Shown here: positions 8,650 to 18,461 of the stretch, one piece after another
Position numbering within the stretch: the first letter of the stretch is position 1
Layout of the letters: every line of letters starts with the position of its first letter
Assembly: GCF_039532215.1 (NCBI RefSeq)
Contig: NZ_BAAARN010000004.1
Location: forward strand, 36,261 to 100,260
Length of the DNA: 64,000 nucleotides
Direction: 5' to 3'
From: Pedococcus aerophilus
GTDB lineage: Bacteria; Actinomycetota; Actinomycetes; Actinomycetales; Dermatophilaceae
The notes under the pieces: model-generated
Seen by the model: the letters and a program-made list of their open reading frames with translations, nothing else
Database searches by the model: none
What the model was told of the DNA's origin: nothing
Translations under genes and position numbers: made by a program

Positions 8650-9438
8650 ATGCTGGCGAAGGCGAGAGACCTGGACGGGCCGCAGGTGTGGTTCCTCACC
8701 GTGCGGGTGGCCGAGATCGGCGTGGCGGTCCTGCTGCTCGGTGCCTTCCTCGAGGCTCGGTACGCGTGGACCGTGGGGGCGCAGTTCTCCGGGTCGGGTC
8801 CGGTCGCCGAGACCGGGGTGTCCCTCATCCAACGGATCACGGGCATGGCGCTCTTCGGTGGCTACCGGATGCCCGTCACGCTGCTCGTCAGCGTCTTCGC
8901 GCTGGCCGGGTTGCTCGTGATCGTCCACCGCTGCCAGCCGGTCAGCCACACCCGGGTGCTGCGGTGGGAGTGGCTGACCCTGTGGGCTGTGGCCACCCTG
9001 CTCGCCCTTGCCGCCACCCTGGTGGGCGTCGTCGCCCTCTTCGCCGACAGCCCGTTCGACTCGCCCGACCCCTCGGTGATCGAGGACAACTTCGGCCCCG
9101 GCTACCACGAGCAGGTGGTCACGAACCTCTCCTGGCCGCTCGGGGTGCTCCTCCTGCTGCTCCCTCTGGGGCTCTGGTGGGCCCGGCTCCCCGACATGGA
9201 CGAGCTCGAGGACGCCCTCGCAGGTCGGGAGCAGGCGGTGCCCGGCCACGCCGTACCTGACGCCGCGGCGCCCTTCGAGCGATCGGGCGGGTGGCGTCGC
9301 TCGTCGACCGACGACGACTCGATCTTCGTCGACGACGTGGAGCAGATCGACCCCGTCGAACGGCTCTCGCCGCGTGGTGCCGACCGTGGGGACGGGTCGT
9401 CGTCGAGTGGCTACGAGGGCTACTTCCGACGTCCCTGA
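8650..9438 (+). CDS. uncharacterised membrane protein with acidic cytoplasmic tail
   Basis: A 262-aa protein not recognised by family. It has about four hydrophobic helices (residues about 15-35, 75-100, 115-145 and 165-190), then a hydrophilic tail of about 70 residues rich in Asp, Ser and Arg (DDDSIFVDD). It starts at ATG 8650 behind a strong GGTGGGGG ribosome site. TAGATT, about 33 bases upstream, is a possible -10 box. It precedes the dynamin-like pair by 120 bases in the same direction, but those have their own promoter. Confidence 0.75.
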   Translation: MLAKARDLDGPQVWFLTVRVAEIGVAVLLLGAFLEARYAWTVGAQFSGSGPVAETGVSLIQRITGMALFGGYRMPVTLLVSVFALAGLLVIVHRCQPVSHTRVLRWEWLTLWAVATLLALAATLVGVVALFADSPFDSPDPSVIEDNFGPGYHEQVVTNLSWPLGVLLLLLPLGLWWARLPDMDELEDALAGREQAVPGHAVPDAAAPFERSGGWRRSSTDDDSIFVDDVEQIDPVERLSPRGADRGDGSSSSGYEGYFRRP

Positions 9439-9548
9439 AGGACGAACCACCGGCTCATCGACGGTCCGGCGAGGGTCCGGCGACCCGATCGTTACCGATG
9501 AGGGCGCCGAACCGGTCTGTCGTGGCAGGTTGCCTGCGTTCGGTTCGT

Positions 9549-9554
9549 TAGGCT
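9549..9554 (+). promoter_or_regulatory. -10 box (TAGGCT) of the dynamin-like pair, leaderless layout
   Basis: TAGGCT is followed by 6 bases and the GTG at 9561. Identical hexamers lie at the same distance from tesB (37078) and trmB (56094). Confidence 0.55.
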
Positions 9555-9560
9555 TGCAGT

Positions 9561-11270
9561 GTGATTTCCAGGGACGACGCCATGTCCATGTTGGGCGCCG
9601 TGACGACCCTTCGAGACCAGGTGGCAGACGCGACGCTGCCGCTCGACATCCCCGGCGTGGCCACCGGCCGTGCGACGCGGGACTCCCTGCTCAAGCAGCT
9701 CGACGACTACGTCATCCCGCGGCTGCGCTCCCTCGACGCGCCGCTGCTCGCCGTGGTCGGAGGCTCGACGGGGGCCGGCAAGTCCACGCTGGTCAACTCG
9801 ATCGTCGACTCCCAGGTCAGCCGTTCCGGCGTCCTCCGGCCGACGACCACCACCCCGGTCCTGGTCCACCACCCCAAGGACGAGCGGTGGTTCCTCGACG
9901 ACCGGATCCTCCCCGGACTGAGCCGGGTCACCGGTGCAGCCAGCGAGGGCGACGGCGACGGCTCCCTGCGCCTGGTCGCCTCGAGCTCGCTGCCCCCGGG
10001 CATGGCACTGCTCGACGCCCCCGACATCGACTCCGTCGTCAGTGCCAACCGGGCGCTCGCGGGACAGCTGCTCGCCGCCGCCGACCTGTGGCTGTTCGTC
10101 ACCACAGCCGCGCGGTACGCCGACGCCGTCCCGTGGGACCTGCTGCGCCAGGCGTCCGAACGCGGCACCGCCGTCGCCATCGTCCTCGACCGGGTGCCGC
10201 CCGAGGCGATGGCCGACATCCGCAGCCACCTGGCCTCGATGCTGCGGGACCAGGGGCTGTCCACCGCCCCGATCTTCGGGATCCCCGAGGCCACCCTCAC
10301 CTCCGAGGGCCGGCTGCCCGAGGCCGACGTCGCCCGGCTCCGGTCCTGGCTGTCCGCGCTCGCGAGCGACGCCCGGGCCCGCGCCGTCATCGTCAAGCAG
10401 ACCCTCGACGGCGCCCTCGGGTCGCTCGAGGAGCGCACCGTCTCCCTCGTGGGCTCCTCCCGCCAGCAGGTCACCGCGGTGACGGCCCTGCACGCCACGG
10501 CAGAGCAGTCCTACCGCGAGGCGTTGACGAACGTCGAGCAGGGCATGACCGACGGCACCCTCCTGCGCGGCGAGGTGCTGGCCCGCTGGCAGGAGTACGT
10601 CGGCACGGGCGAGTTCTTCCGCCAGGTCGAGTCGACGATCTCCAAGGTCCGCGACCGCATCACCGCTGCCATCAAGGGCACCCCGCCGCCGGCCGGCGAC
10701 CTCGGCGAGGCGCTCCAGTCCGGCGTCGCCGCGCTGATCGAGTCGCAGGGCCAGGGTGCCGCTGCGACCGTCGTCCGCCAGTGGCGCCAGCTCCCCGGTG
10801 GCGACCCCGTCCTCGCCGACCACCCGGGCATGGCCAAGGCCTCCCCGGAGTTCTCCGGCGCCGTCGAACGCCTCGTGCGCGACTGGCAGGGCGAGCTGCT
10901 CGACATGGTGCGCAGCGAGGGCAAGGACCGGCGCACCACCGCCCGCATCGCGGCATACGGACTCAACGGCATCGGGGTGATCCTCATGCTCGTGGTCTTC
11001 GCGCACACCGGCGGCCTGCTGGCCGGCGCCGAGGTCGGCATCGCCGGCGGCACCGCGGTGCTCGCCCAGAAGGTGCTCGAGGCGATCTTCGGCGACCAGG
11101 CGGTGCGTGAGATGGCGATCCGCGCGCGCAAGCGCCTGCTCGAGCGGGTGAGTGAGCTGTATGCAGCCGAGCAGGCCCGCTACGACGGGGTCCTGGACGG
11201 CGTGGACATCAGGGAAGACCGGGCCGAGCGCCTGGCGGATGCCGCAGCAGCGGTGAAGGCGGTTCGATGA
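9561..11270 (+). CDS. dynamin-like large GTPase, first of a coupled pair
   Basis: A 569-aa protein with an N-terminal GTPase domain. The P-loop GGSTGAGKST is at 67-76, a switch I threonine run (PTTTTPV) near 94-100, and the G3 motif DAPDID at 152-157. The G4 position reads LDRVP, not the NKxD/TKxD consensus. A long helical, charged region follows, then a hydrophobic hairpin at about 470-510 and a basic helical end. This layout (GTPase, helical stalk, membrane insertion near the C-terminus) is that of bacterial dynamin-like proteins, which remodel or repair membranes as heteromeric pairs. Its stop overlaps the ATG of a second GTPase of exactly the same length, so the two are probably partners. 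The biological role is not known. Confidence 0.85.
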   Translation: MISRDDAMSMLGAVTTLRDQVADATLPLDIPGVATGRATRDSLLKQLDDYVIPRLRSLDAPLLAVVGGSTGAGKSTLVNSIVDSQVSRSGVLRPTTTTPVLVHHPKDERWFLDDRILPGLSRVTGAASEGDGDGSLRLVASSSLPPGMALLDAPDIDSVVSANRALAGQLLAAADLWLFVTTAARYADAVPWDLLRQASERGTAVAIVLDRVPPEAMADIRSHLASMLRDQGLSTAPIFGIPEATLTSEGRLPEADVARLRSWLSALASDARARAVIVKQTLDGALGSLEERTVSLVGSSRQQVTAVTALHATAEQSYREALTNVEQGMTDGTLLRGEVLARWQEYVGTGEFFRQVESTISKVRDRITAAIKGTPPPAGDLGEALQSGVAALIESQGQGAAATVVRQWRQLPGGDPVLADHPGMAKASPEFSGAVERLVRDWQGELLDMVRSEGKDRRTTARIAAYGLNGIGVILMLVVFAHTGGLLAGAEVGIAGGTAVLAQKVLEAIFGDQAVREMAIRARKRLLERVSELYAAEQARYDGVLDGVDIREDRAERLADAAAAVKAVR

Positions 11271-12976
11271 GCCCGTTGATCATGGGCCGGAGCAAGGTCA
11301 AGGGCATGAGCGCGGAGGAGCTGGTCGCACGGTCCGGCGCCCTCGGTGAGGCCCTCGAGGCCGGTGGGACCCAGCTCGACCCCGCCAGGGTGCGCGACGC
11401 CGGGGCCGTGATCGACAAGGTCACCGCCCGCACCGCCGTCTCCGGCGACCACACCGTCGTCGCGCTCGCAGGGGCGACGGGCTCCGGCAAGTCCAGCCTC
11501 TTCAACGCCCTCGTCGGCGAGACCGTCGCCACCGTCGGTGCCCGCCGGCCCACCACCTCGCGACCCATCGCCGCGGTGTGGGGCGAGGACGACGCCACCG
11601 AGCTGCTCGACTGGCTCCAGGTCGCCCAGCGCCACCACGTCGGGTCGGCCGCGAATGCGGCTGGCACCGTCGGTGACTCGACCGGGTCCGCGGGGTCCGG
11701 ACCCGCGTGGAACCTCGACGGGCTGGTCCTGCTGGACCTCCCCGACTTCGACTCGCGCGTCGAGGCGCACCGGCTGGAGTCCGAGCGGGTGCTGGAGCTG
11801 GTCGACGTGTTCGTCTGGGTGACCGACCCCCAGAAGTACGCCGACGCCCGCCTGCACGACGACTTCCTCAAGGTGCTGGCGAACCACGACGCGGTCACCG
11901 TGGTCGTGCTCAACCAGGCCGACCGGCTGACGGCCGAGTCGGTCAGGCAGATCCGCGGGGACCTCGCCCGGCTCACGGCCGAGGACGGCATCGCCGGCGT
12001 GCAGGTGCTCGCGACGTCGGCGACGACCCGCTCCGGCCTCGACGAGCTCGGCCTTCGCCTCGGCACCGCGGTGGCCGCCCGCAACGCCGCGCAGGCCCGT
12101 CTGGCCGCTGACATCCGCGCCACCGCCGGCCGCCTCCGCGCCGACGTCGCCGACACCGAGACGACCTTGTCCGAGAAGGTCGACACCGACCTGGTCGAGG
12201 CGCTGTCCCGCGCCGCCGGCATCCCCACGGTGGTCGCCGCAGTCGAGCGCGACTACCGCAACCAGGCGTGGAGCCGCACCGGGTGGCCGTTCACCCGCTG
12301 GGTCCGTGCCCTGCGCCCGGACCCGATGAAGCGGCTGCGCCTCAACACCACCGACTCCGTGGAGCAGAAGCTCGCCGTCACCGCGGGCGACGTCCGCTCG
12401 GTCCTCGGCCGCTCGTCCCTGCCGCCGCCCACCCCGGCCGCCCGCGCTGCGGTCGACCTCGCGACGCGAGGCGTGGGAGACCGTGCCGCCGAGGGGCTGC
12501 CGCACCGCTGGGCCGAGGCCGTCTCCGACGCAGCGACCCCGCCCGGGCCCGAGCTCGCCGACGCCCTCGACCAGGCCGTGGTCGGCACGTCCTTGCGGAT
12601 GCGGGCCCCGCTGTGGTGGCGCGTCTTCGGCATCGCCCAGCTCCTGCTGTCACTGGTCGCCGTCCTCGGGCTCGTGTGGCTCGTGGTGCTGGTCGTCCTG
12701 GGCTGGTTGGCGCTCCCCGACATCAGCACGCCGACCCTCGGGCCGGTGCCCTATCCGCTGCTGATGTTCGCCGGAGGTCTGCTCCTGGGTCTCGCGCTGG
12801 CTGCGCTGGCCCGGTGGCTGGCCCGCATCGGTGCGCGCCGCCGGGGCCGGGTCATCCGCGGCCGGCTCACCGCGGCGGTGGCCGAGGTTGCCGCCGAGCG
12901 GATCGTCGGCCCGGTGCGTGCCGTGCTGGCCCGCCACCGCCGGACCCGTGAGGGACTCGACCGCGCGGCTGCCTGA
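11267..12976 (+). CDS. dynamin-like/YfjP-type GTPase, second of the pair
   Basis: A 569-aa GTPase with a complete motif set: G1 GATGSGKSS at 69-77, G3 DLPDFD at 157-162 and G4 NQAD at 216-219. After a helical middle it has two strong membrane helices at about 440-475 and 485-512, then a highly basic tail, so it is integral in the membrane. The sequence is clearly different from its upstream partner, so this is an old heteromeric pair and not a recent duplication. ATG overlaps the partner's stop (ATGA). The next gene, an SSB paralogue, is 136 bases away. Confidence 0.85.
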   Translation: MSPLIMGRSKVKGMSAEELVARSGALGEALEAGGTQLDPARVRDAGAVIDKVTARTAVSGDHTVVALAGATGSGKSSLFNALVGETVATVGARRPTTSRPIAAVWGEDDATELLDWLQVAQRHHVGSAANAAGTVGDSTGSAGSGPAWNLDGLVLLDLPDFDSRVEAHRLESERVLELVDVFVWVTDPQKYADARLHDDFLKVLANHDAVTVVVLNQADRLTAESVRQIRGDLARLTAEDGIAGVQVLATSATTRSGLDELGLRLGTAVAARNAAQARLAADIRATAGRLRADVADTETTLSEKVDTDLVEALSRAAGIPTVVAAVERDYRNQAWSRTGWPFTRWVRALRPDPMKRLRLNTTDSVEQKLAVTAGDVRSVLGRSSLPPPTPAARAAVDLATRGVGDRAAEGLPHRWAEAVSDAATPPGPELADALDQAVVGTSLRMRAPLWWRVFGIAQLLLSLVAVLGLVWLVVLVVLGWLALPDISTPTLGPVPYPLLMFAGGLLLGLALAALARWLARIGARRRGRVIRGRLTAAVAEVAAERIVGPVRAVLARHRRTREGLDRAAA

Positions 12977-12980
12977 CCTC

Positions 12981-13019
12981 GTCCACAGGCGGGCTGATCC
13001 GGTGTCGCCGTCCACAGGC
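12981..13019 (+). repeat. two direct copies of CGTCCACAGGC
   Basis: The 11-mer occurs at 12980-12990 and 13009-13019, 29 bases apart, between the GTPase pair and ssb. It resembles a weak DnaA-box core (TCCACA), but two copies are too few to call an origin or cluster. Confidence 0.4.
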
Positions 13020-13112
13020 TCGGTCGGGGCACCTTCCAGCACACCTCGTCCCTGACGACGCTTGCGTCCAACCCCGCTGACGGGGACGGACGAACAGGAC
13101 GAGGTGAGCGAC

Positions 13113-13646
13113 ATGAACGAGATCTACACGACGGTCCAGGGACGACTCGTGGCCAACCCGGAGTCGAGGACGACGCGCGGGGGAGTGCCCTTCACGGCCT
13201 TCCGGCTGGCGTCGACCGTGCGCCGGCCCAACCCGCAGACCCGGGAGTACGAGGACGGTCCGACCAACTTCTTCAACGTCACGGCGTTCCGGACCCTCGG
13301 GGCCAACGTCGGCAACTCGCTGAAGAAGGGTGACCCGGTCGTCGTCTACGGGCGGATGCGGGTCAACCAGTGGATGCGCAACGACAACATCCCCGCCACC
13401 TCGGTGGAGATCGACGCCTACACGGTCGGGCACGACCTGACGTGGGGGACGACCGAGCTGGTCAAGGTGAGCCGGGCCCAGATGGACCAGACCGACCGGC
13501 TCTCCGACGAGTCGATCCAGGCCGTCCACGCCGAGCTCGAGGCCGGTGGGGGGCTGGACGCCGACACCGACGAGTTCGAGGTCGTGCCCCAGCCGACCGG
13601 CCTGGTGGTGCAGGACGACACCGACCGGGAGCTGACCGCGGTCTGA
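13113..13646 (+). CDS. single-stranded-DNA-binding protein paralogue (SSB-b type)
   Basis: A 177-aa protein with one OB-fold SSB domain (about residues 1-110). It starts MNEIYTTVQGRL, with the usual TxFRLAST and FFNVTAFR strands and GDPVVVYGR. The second half is acidic, but it lacks the DDDxPF-type tip that recruits repair proteins in canonical SSB; it ends in RELTAV. This marks it as a secondary SSB and not the essential replication one. ATG 13113 follows GAGGTGAGCG. ettA lies immediately downstream, an order also known for Rv2478c-Rv2477c in M. tuberculosis (from memory). Confidence 0.88.
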   Translation: MNEIYTTVQGRLVANPESRTTRGGVPFTAFRLASTVRRPNPQTREYEDGPTNFFNVTAFRTLGANVGNSLKKGDPVVVYGRMRVNQWMRNDNIPATSVEIDAYTVGHDLTWGTTELVKVSRAQMDQTDRLSDESIQAVHAELEAGGGLDADTDEFEVVPQPTGLVVQDDTDRELTAV

Positions 13647-13686
13647 GCACCGGCCCGGCGGATTCGGGTGTGGGGGCGGTGGCCGT

Positions 13687-13692
13687 TAGCCT
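13687..13692 (+). promoter_or_regulatory. -10 box (TAGCCT) of ettA, leaderless layout
   Basis: TAGCCT is followed by 7 bases and the ATG at 13700. It implies a separate ettA promoter in addition to any read-through from the SSB gene. Confidence 0.55.
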
Positions 13693-13699
13693 TGCCCCC

Positions 13700-15382
<1,683 letters not shown>

Positions 15383-15394
15383 CCCGGCCCGTCC

Positions 15395-15435
15395 CACGAC
15401 GCGCGGCACCCCGGTCCGGGGTGCCGCGCGTCGTG
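15395..15435 (+). terminator. intrinsic terminator after ettA
   Basis: A perfect 18-base inverted repeat (15395-15412 and 15418-15435) around GGTCC, 13 bases past the ettA stop. There is no U-tract. Confidence 0.85.
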
Positions 15436-15518
15436 CTGTCTGCCGGCGGGGCCGTCGACGTTCCAGCGGCCGCGGCTCCCCGTTGTGCTCTGCAACCACC
15501 TGTGGGCACGATGAGGTC

Positions 15519-16439
15519 ATGCGCCTCGGACTGCAGGTCTCCTCCTTCACCTGGCCGGACGCCCCGGCCTCCATCGGTCCCACGTTCGGCCGGATCGCCC
15601 ACAACGCCGAGGGCGCAGGCCTGGCGAGCCTGTGGGTGATGGACCACTTCTTCCAGATCTCGATGATCGGCCCCCCTGAGCTCGACATGGTCGAGGCCTA
15701 CACGGCGCTCGCCTTCGCCGCCGGCCAGACCGAGCGGATCGAGCTCGGCACGCTGGTCACCGGCGTCACCTACCGGCACCCCGGGGTCCTCGCCAAGACC
15801 GTGACCAGCCTCGACGTCCTCTCGGGCGGCCGGGCCTGGCTCGGCATCGGTGCCGCCTGGAACGAGGAGGAGCACCGCGGCCTGGGCATCCCCTACCCGT
15901 CCACCAGGGAGCGCTTCGAGCGCCTCGAGGAGACGCTCCAGATCTGCCTGCAGATGTGGGCGGGGGACGACAGCCCGTATGCCGGGCGGCACTACCAGCT
16001 CGACCGTCCCCTCAACGTCCCGCAGAGCCTGAGCCGCCCGCACCCGCCGATCCTCATCGGAGGCGGAGGCGAGAAGAAGACGCTGCGGTTGGTCGCGCAG
16101 TACGCCGACGCCTGCAACCTCTTCGACAACGGTCTCGGGCCGGAGGGGATCCCGCGCAAGCTCGAGGTCCTGCGGGGGCACTGCGAAGACGTCGGGCGCG
16201 ACTACGCCGAGATCGACAAGACCGTCCTCGCGCGGGTCGTCATGAGCCGCGACGGGTCGGGCACCGGGCCCAGGGGTGGTCCGTACGCCTCTGTCGACGA
16301 GACGGTGGAACGCTTCGGCCGGCTGGCGCAGGCCGGTGTCGACACCGTGCTCATGGGTCTGGCGGACAACACTCGGGACGAGACGTACGAGCTCGTGGCC
16401 GAGGTGGTCCGACAGGTCGAGCCGCTCAGCGCCCGCTGA
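15519..16439 (+). CDS. LLM-class (F420-dependent type) oxidoreductase
   Basis: A 306-aa TIM-barrel protein of the luciferase-like monooxygenase fold. It begins MRLGLQVSSFTWP, with WVMDHFFQ in the strand 2 region and RIELGTLVTGVTYRHP as the typical family segment. VTSLDVLSGGRAWLGIGAAWNE is the phosphate/cofactor loop, and HPPILIGGGGEKKTL follows. Actinobacterial members usually use coenzyme F420; FMN cannot be excluded. The substrate is unknown. ATG 15519 lies 6 bases after CACGAT, so it may be leaderless. It converges on the response regulator gene without a clear terminator between them. Confidence 0.88.
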   Translation: MRLGLQVSSFTWPDAPASIGPTFGRIAHNAEGAGLASLWVMDHFFQISMIGPPELDMVEAYTALAFAAGQTERIELGTLVTGVTYRHPGVLAKTVTSLDVLSGGRAWLGIGAAWNEEEHRGLGIPYPSTRERFERLEETLQICLQMWAGDDSPYAGRHYQLDRPLNVPQSLSRPHPPILIGGGGEKKTLRLVAQYADACNLFDNGLGPEGIPRKLEVLRGHCEDVGRDYAEIDKTVLARVVMSRDGSGTGPRGGPYASVDETVERFGRLAQAGVDTVLMGLADNTRDETYELVAEVVRQVEPLSAR

Positions 16440-16463
16440 GAAGGAGCGTGTCGTGCGCGGATG

Positions 16464-17138
16464 TCAGGTGAGCCCGGCGTCGTGCACGATCAGGGCGATC
16501 TGCACCCGGTTGTCGGCGCCGAGCTTGGTGAGCAGCCGTGAGACGTGCGTCTTGACCGTCGGGACGCCGAGGTAGAGCTCTGCCGCGATCTCGGCGTTCG
16601 ACCGGCCCCGGCCGATGGCGACCGCGACCTCGCGCTCGCGGTCTGTGAGGCCGTCGAGCTGGGTCCGCGCCGCCTCGGCCCGACCCCCGTCGGTGGAGGT
16701 CACCGAGGCGATGAGCTGGGCCGTCACCGTGGGCGACAACGTCGGCTCACCGTCGGCGACCGAGCGGATCGCCGCCACGATCCGCTCCGGCGGGGTGTCC
16801 TTCAGCAGGAACCCGCTCGCCCCTGCGCGCAGGGCCGTCACCACCATGTCGTCGGTGTCGAAGGTCGTGAGGACGATGACCCGGGTGGGGGACAACCGAC
16901 CCGAGGAGGCCTGACCCGCCATCACCAACCGAGTGGCCTCGAGGCCGTCACGCCGTGGCATCCGCAGGTCCATGAGGACGACGTCCGGCTGGGTCGTCGT
17001 GATGGTCGTCAGGGCCTCGACACCGTCTGCGGCCTCCCCGACCACCTCGATGTCGGAGGCACCACCGAGGATCATCCCGAGCCCGGCCCGGACCAGCGCG
17101 TCGTCGTCGACCAGGACGACCCGGATGGTCTCGCTCAT
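16464..17138 (-). CDS. NarL/LuxR-type response regulator
   Basis: A 224-aa two-component regulator. The receiver domain (1-120) has acidic pocket DDD at 11-13, phospho-acceptor Asp57 in VVLMDLRMP, Thr in VLTTFD and Lys in FLLKDTP. A LuxR-type helix-turn-helix (about 160-220: LTDREREVAVAIGRGRSNAEIA, then VKTHVSRLLTKLG) completes it. It is encoded downstream of its kinase with a 4-base overlap (ATGA). A likely target is the divergent ABC transporter gene pair starting at 18462, inferred from position only. Confidence 0.93.
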   Translation of the reverse strand: MSETIRVVLVDDDALVRAGLGMILGGASDIEVVGEAADGVEALTTITTTQPDVVLMDLRMPRRDGLEATRLVMAGQASSGRLSPTRVIVLTTFDTDDMVVTALRAGASGFLLKDTPPERIVAAIRSVADGEPTLSPTVTAQLIASVTSTDGGRAEAARTQLDGLTDREREVAVAIGRGRSNAEIAAELYLGVPTVKTHVSRLLTKLGADNRVQIALIVHDAGLT

Positions 17139-18331
17139 GCGCGCCACGGTAGCCGAGCCCGCACGACGAACTGGCCACGCCGGTCGGTGCCGAAGGTCAG
17201 CTCGCCGCCCGAGAGCACTGCCCGTTCGGTGACGCCGGCCAACCCCATACCCGACGCAGGCAGCGGGTGCCCTCCCGCGGCGCGAGCCGGCACGCTGTTG
17301 GACACCCTGATGTCGATGCCGGAGCCCGGACCACCGCTGATCCTCAAGGTGACAGGCACCCCTGGCGCGTGCTTCCGCGCATTGGTGAGGCACTCCTGGA
17401 CGATGCGGAAGGCGTTGCGGGACAACGCTGTCGGTGCCGTCTCCAGTGCCGCCACATCGATCGAGAACTGCACGTCCCGACCCGACGAACGCTCCTCGTC
17501 GACGAGGGACTGCACGGCGACGAGCGTCGGCTGCGGCGGCTCGAGACCGGTGCCGTCCACCACCTGGCTCGGGTCGCGCAGGACGCCGAGCACCTCCCTC
17601 AGCTCGGAGAGGGCGAGGTGGGCGTTGTCGCGGATGACCGAGGCCGTCCTCGTCGTCTCCTCGGGGGAGAGGTCGGTGCGGTACGCCAGGGCGCCGGAGT
17701 GCATGGCCACCAACGAGATCCGGTGCGCGAGCACGTCGTGCATCTCGCGGGCGATCTGGGCCCGTTCGTTGGCCCTGGCCTCGGCGACCCGACTGGCCTG
17801 CTCGCGCTCGGCGGTGTCCGCCCGGTCGCGCAACGAGGTCATGAGGGCCCTACGGGCGCCGATGTAGTAGCCGATCGCGATGACCAGGGCGACGAGCAGG
17901 CCGCCGATGACGGTGTTGAGGATGCTGGCCCACAAGCCGTCGATGCTCGGCCGCAGCGCTTCGTACGTCACCCCGCCGAGCACGGACACGACGGCAGCGA
18001 CCGCGACCGGGCGCCACCGACGGTGGGTCGACAGCGAGACCAGGGCGAGCAGGGCTGCTCCGGCCGCCAACGACGAGGCTCCGCTGCACGCGGCGGTGGC
18101 CACCGCGACCGGCAGGGGGAAGCGCCGGCGGAACGGCACGATCGTCAGGGCCACCACACCCAGCACGAGCTCGATGAACGGCACCACCTCCGGCACCTCT
18201 GGCGCGCCCGGGGCGTCGGCCTCGGCCAAGACGAACCCGAACAGCACCATCCCCACGGCCAGCGCGAGCAGCAGGCGCCAGGCCTCACCCCAGACGGTGC
18301 GGGGGAGTGGGCTCGGGTTCCGGATCAGCAC
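17135..18331 (-). CDS. two-component sensor histidine kinase (HisKA_3, NarX/DesK type)
   Basis: A 398-aa kinase. About six membrane helices occupy residues 15-160 with no large extracellular loop, so it is an intramembrane-sensing type. A coiled segment leads to the phospho-acceptor motif REMHDVLAHRIS (His198). The ATPase domain shows IVQECLTNARKHA (N box) and GMGLAGVTERA (G box). GTG 18331 was chosen because TACGCT lies 6 bases upstream; ATG 18370 would extend it by 13 residues. It is translationally coupled to the response regulator. The stimulus is unknown, but kinases of this shape next to ABC exporters often respond to cell-envelope stress. Confidence 0.9.
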   Translation of the reverse strand: MLIRNPSPLPRTVWGEAWRLLLALAVGMVLFGFVLAEADAPGAPEVPEVVPFIELVLGVVALTIVPFRRRFPLPVAVATAACSGASSLAAGAALLALVSLSTHRRWRPVAVAAVVSVLGGVTYEALRPSIDGLWASILNTVIGGLLVALVIAIGYYIGARRALMTSLRDRADTAEREQASRVAEARANERAQIAREMHDVLAHRISLVAMHSGALAYRTDLSPEETTRTASVIRDNAHLALSELREVLGVLRDPSQVVDGTGLEPPQPTLVAVQSLVDEERSSGRDVQFSIDVAALETAPTALSRNAFRIVQECLTNARKHAPGVPVTLRISGGPGSGIDIRVSNSVPARAAGGHPLPASGMGLAGVTERAVLSGGELTFGTDRRGQFVVRARLPWRA

Positions 18332-18337
18332 GCGACG

Positions 18338-18343
18338 AGCGTA
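18338..18343 (-). promoter_or_regulatory. -10 box (TACGCT) of the kinase/regulator operon, leaderless layout
   Basis: TACGCT on the minus strand is 6 bases before GTG 18331. It supports the GTG over the in-frame ATG at 18370. Confidence 0.45.
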
Positions 18344-18461
18344 TGCCGCACGGTGCCGGGCGGGCGTCATCCTCAGGGTGTGGTCCGCCGAGACCAAAGG
18401 ATGACCAGCGGAGTGCGCCCGACCGATGTGCCGGCCCACCCACGAACGTGAGGCTGGATCC

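Noticed and set aside
12980-13019. CGTCCACAGGC repeats considered as DnaA boxes or an origin
   Set aside because: There are only two weak copies, no AT-rich unwinding region, and no dnaA, dnaN or parAB genes nearby.
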